Made by a program: the position numbers and the translations under genes. From the NCBI GenBank assembly GCA_020347545.1, contig CP070731.1, positions 408,439-414,258 of the forward strand: a stretch of DNA of 5,820 nucleotides, written 5' to 3'. Positions 5,244 through 5,820 of this stretch are shown here, one piece after another (the first letter of the stretch is position 1; the number at the start of each line of letters is the position of its first letter). This DNA is from Flavobacteriaceae bacterium (GTDB taxonomy: Bacteria > Bacteroidota > Bacteroidia > Flavobacteriales > Flavobacteriaceae). Below the pieces are notes generated by a model that was not told where the DNA came from, did not search any database, and worked only from the letters and a program-made list of their open reading frames with translations.

Positions 5244-5820
5244 ATGCTCCAGAAAGGAGATAAAAAACTGATTCACAGTTGGGCATTTTACGATTGGGCC
5301 AACTCAGTTTATTCCCTCGTTATAAGTACGGCAGTTTTCCCGATCTATTATGAAACCGTTACTAAGACTGAAAGCGGTCTAGTGAATTTTTTGGGGATGC
5401 AATTTGATAACACCTCGCTTTACACCTATGCACTTTCATTTTCCTTTCTGATTGTGGCTTTTATTTCACCCATCTTGTCGGGTATTGCTGATTATGTTGG
5501 AAATAAGAAATCATATATGCAGTTTTTTTGCTATTTCGGTTCGATCAGTGTGATGAGTCTGTATTTTTTCGAAGGAGTGGATACATTGTGGGTCGGTATT
5601 CTTTTTTCTGTTTTTGCGAGTATCGGTTTTTGGGGAAGTCTGGTGTTCTACAATGCCTTTTTACCGGAAGTTGCCTATAACGACCAGCAGGATAGAGTGA
5701 GTGCTTTAGGTTTTATTTATGGTTATGTAGGGTCCGTCTTACTCTTGATCTTAAACCTTAGCATGGTGATGAAGCCTGAATGGTATGGTATCTCAGAACC
5801 CGGTATGGCTCCGCGAATTT
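5244..5820 (+). CDS. UMF1/Atg22-type major facilitator superfamily transporter (3' end outside window)
   Basis: The frame opens at ATG 5244 and stays open to the window end, giving 192 complete codons of a protein that in this family usually has 400-500 residues. The N-terminus carries the hallmark of the UMF1 / vacuole-effluxer Atg22-like group (COG2270): HSWAFYDWANSVYSLVIS (11-28) followed by VFPIYY. Hydrophobic segments at about 18-36, 60-81, 92-107, 112-135 and 160-178 fit membrane helices. The loop between helices 2 and 3, SPILSGIADYVGNKKS (75-90), resembles the MFS motif-A region. LPEVAYNDQQDRVSALGFIYGYVGS (146-170, split as LPEVAYNDQQDRVSA and LGFIYGYVGS) is another conserved stretch of the group. 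It is an inner-membrane transporter; the substrate is unknown (yeast Atg22 exports amino acids, which need not hold here). No in-frame ATG occurs just upstream of the chosen start. Confidence 0.92.
   Translation, partial: MLQKGDKKLIHSWAFYDWANSVYSLVISTAVFPIYYETVTKTESGLVNFLGMQFDNTSLYTYALSFSFLIVAFISPILSGIADYVGNKKSYMQFFCYFGSISVMSLYFFEGVDTLWVGILFSVFASIGFWGSLVFYNAFLPEVAYNDQQDRVSALGFIYGYVGSVLLLILNLSMVMKPEWYGISEPGMAPRI

Noticed and set aside
1..5820. Defence island, CRISPR array, mobile element or other new multi-gene system
   Set aside because: The genes are housekeeping or common accessory families in compact operons, with no repeat array, transposase, integrase, toxin-antitoxin pair or anomalous block seen on either strand.

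Overview
The window looks like ordinary core chromosome of a member of the Bacteroidota, most likely a flavobacterium. The evidence is the ffh-folD pairing, a Met-rich Ffh tail, AT-rich gene boundaries without strong Shine-Dalgarno sequences, and promoter-like octamers of the Bacteroidota form TAnnTTTG. No mobile element, CRISPR array, RNA gene or phage gene was found. I see no convincing new multi-gene system.

Left part (1-1361, plus strand): the C-terminal part of an unrecognised small protein whose start lies outside the window, then a NimA-like flavin-binding split-barrel protein (365-1012), then a one-domain cupin (999-1361). The last two overlap by 14 bases. The cupin lacks the usual metal-binding histidines.

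Middle part (1358-3632, minus strand): ffh (signal recognition particle GTPase) upstream of folD (one-carbon folate enzyme), separated by 73 bases. The folD and cupin genes converge and share one TTAA for both stop codons.

Right part (3733-5820): on the minus strand, a serine alpha/beta hydrolase overlaps by ATGA an msrB that carries a signal peptide. They look like a two-gene operon that may combine a hydrolytic activity with repair of oxidised methionine in the envelope. Across a 177-base divergent spacer, on the plus strand, lies the first third or so of a UMF1/Atg22-type major facilitator transporter that runs off the window end.

Each of the three minus-strand transcription units (hydrolase-msrB, ffh, folD) has an exact TAnnTTTG octamer a short distance before its first gene. 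Two of the three are the identical TAGCTTTG. All functional calls come from reading motifs by eye; no database search was run.
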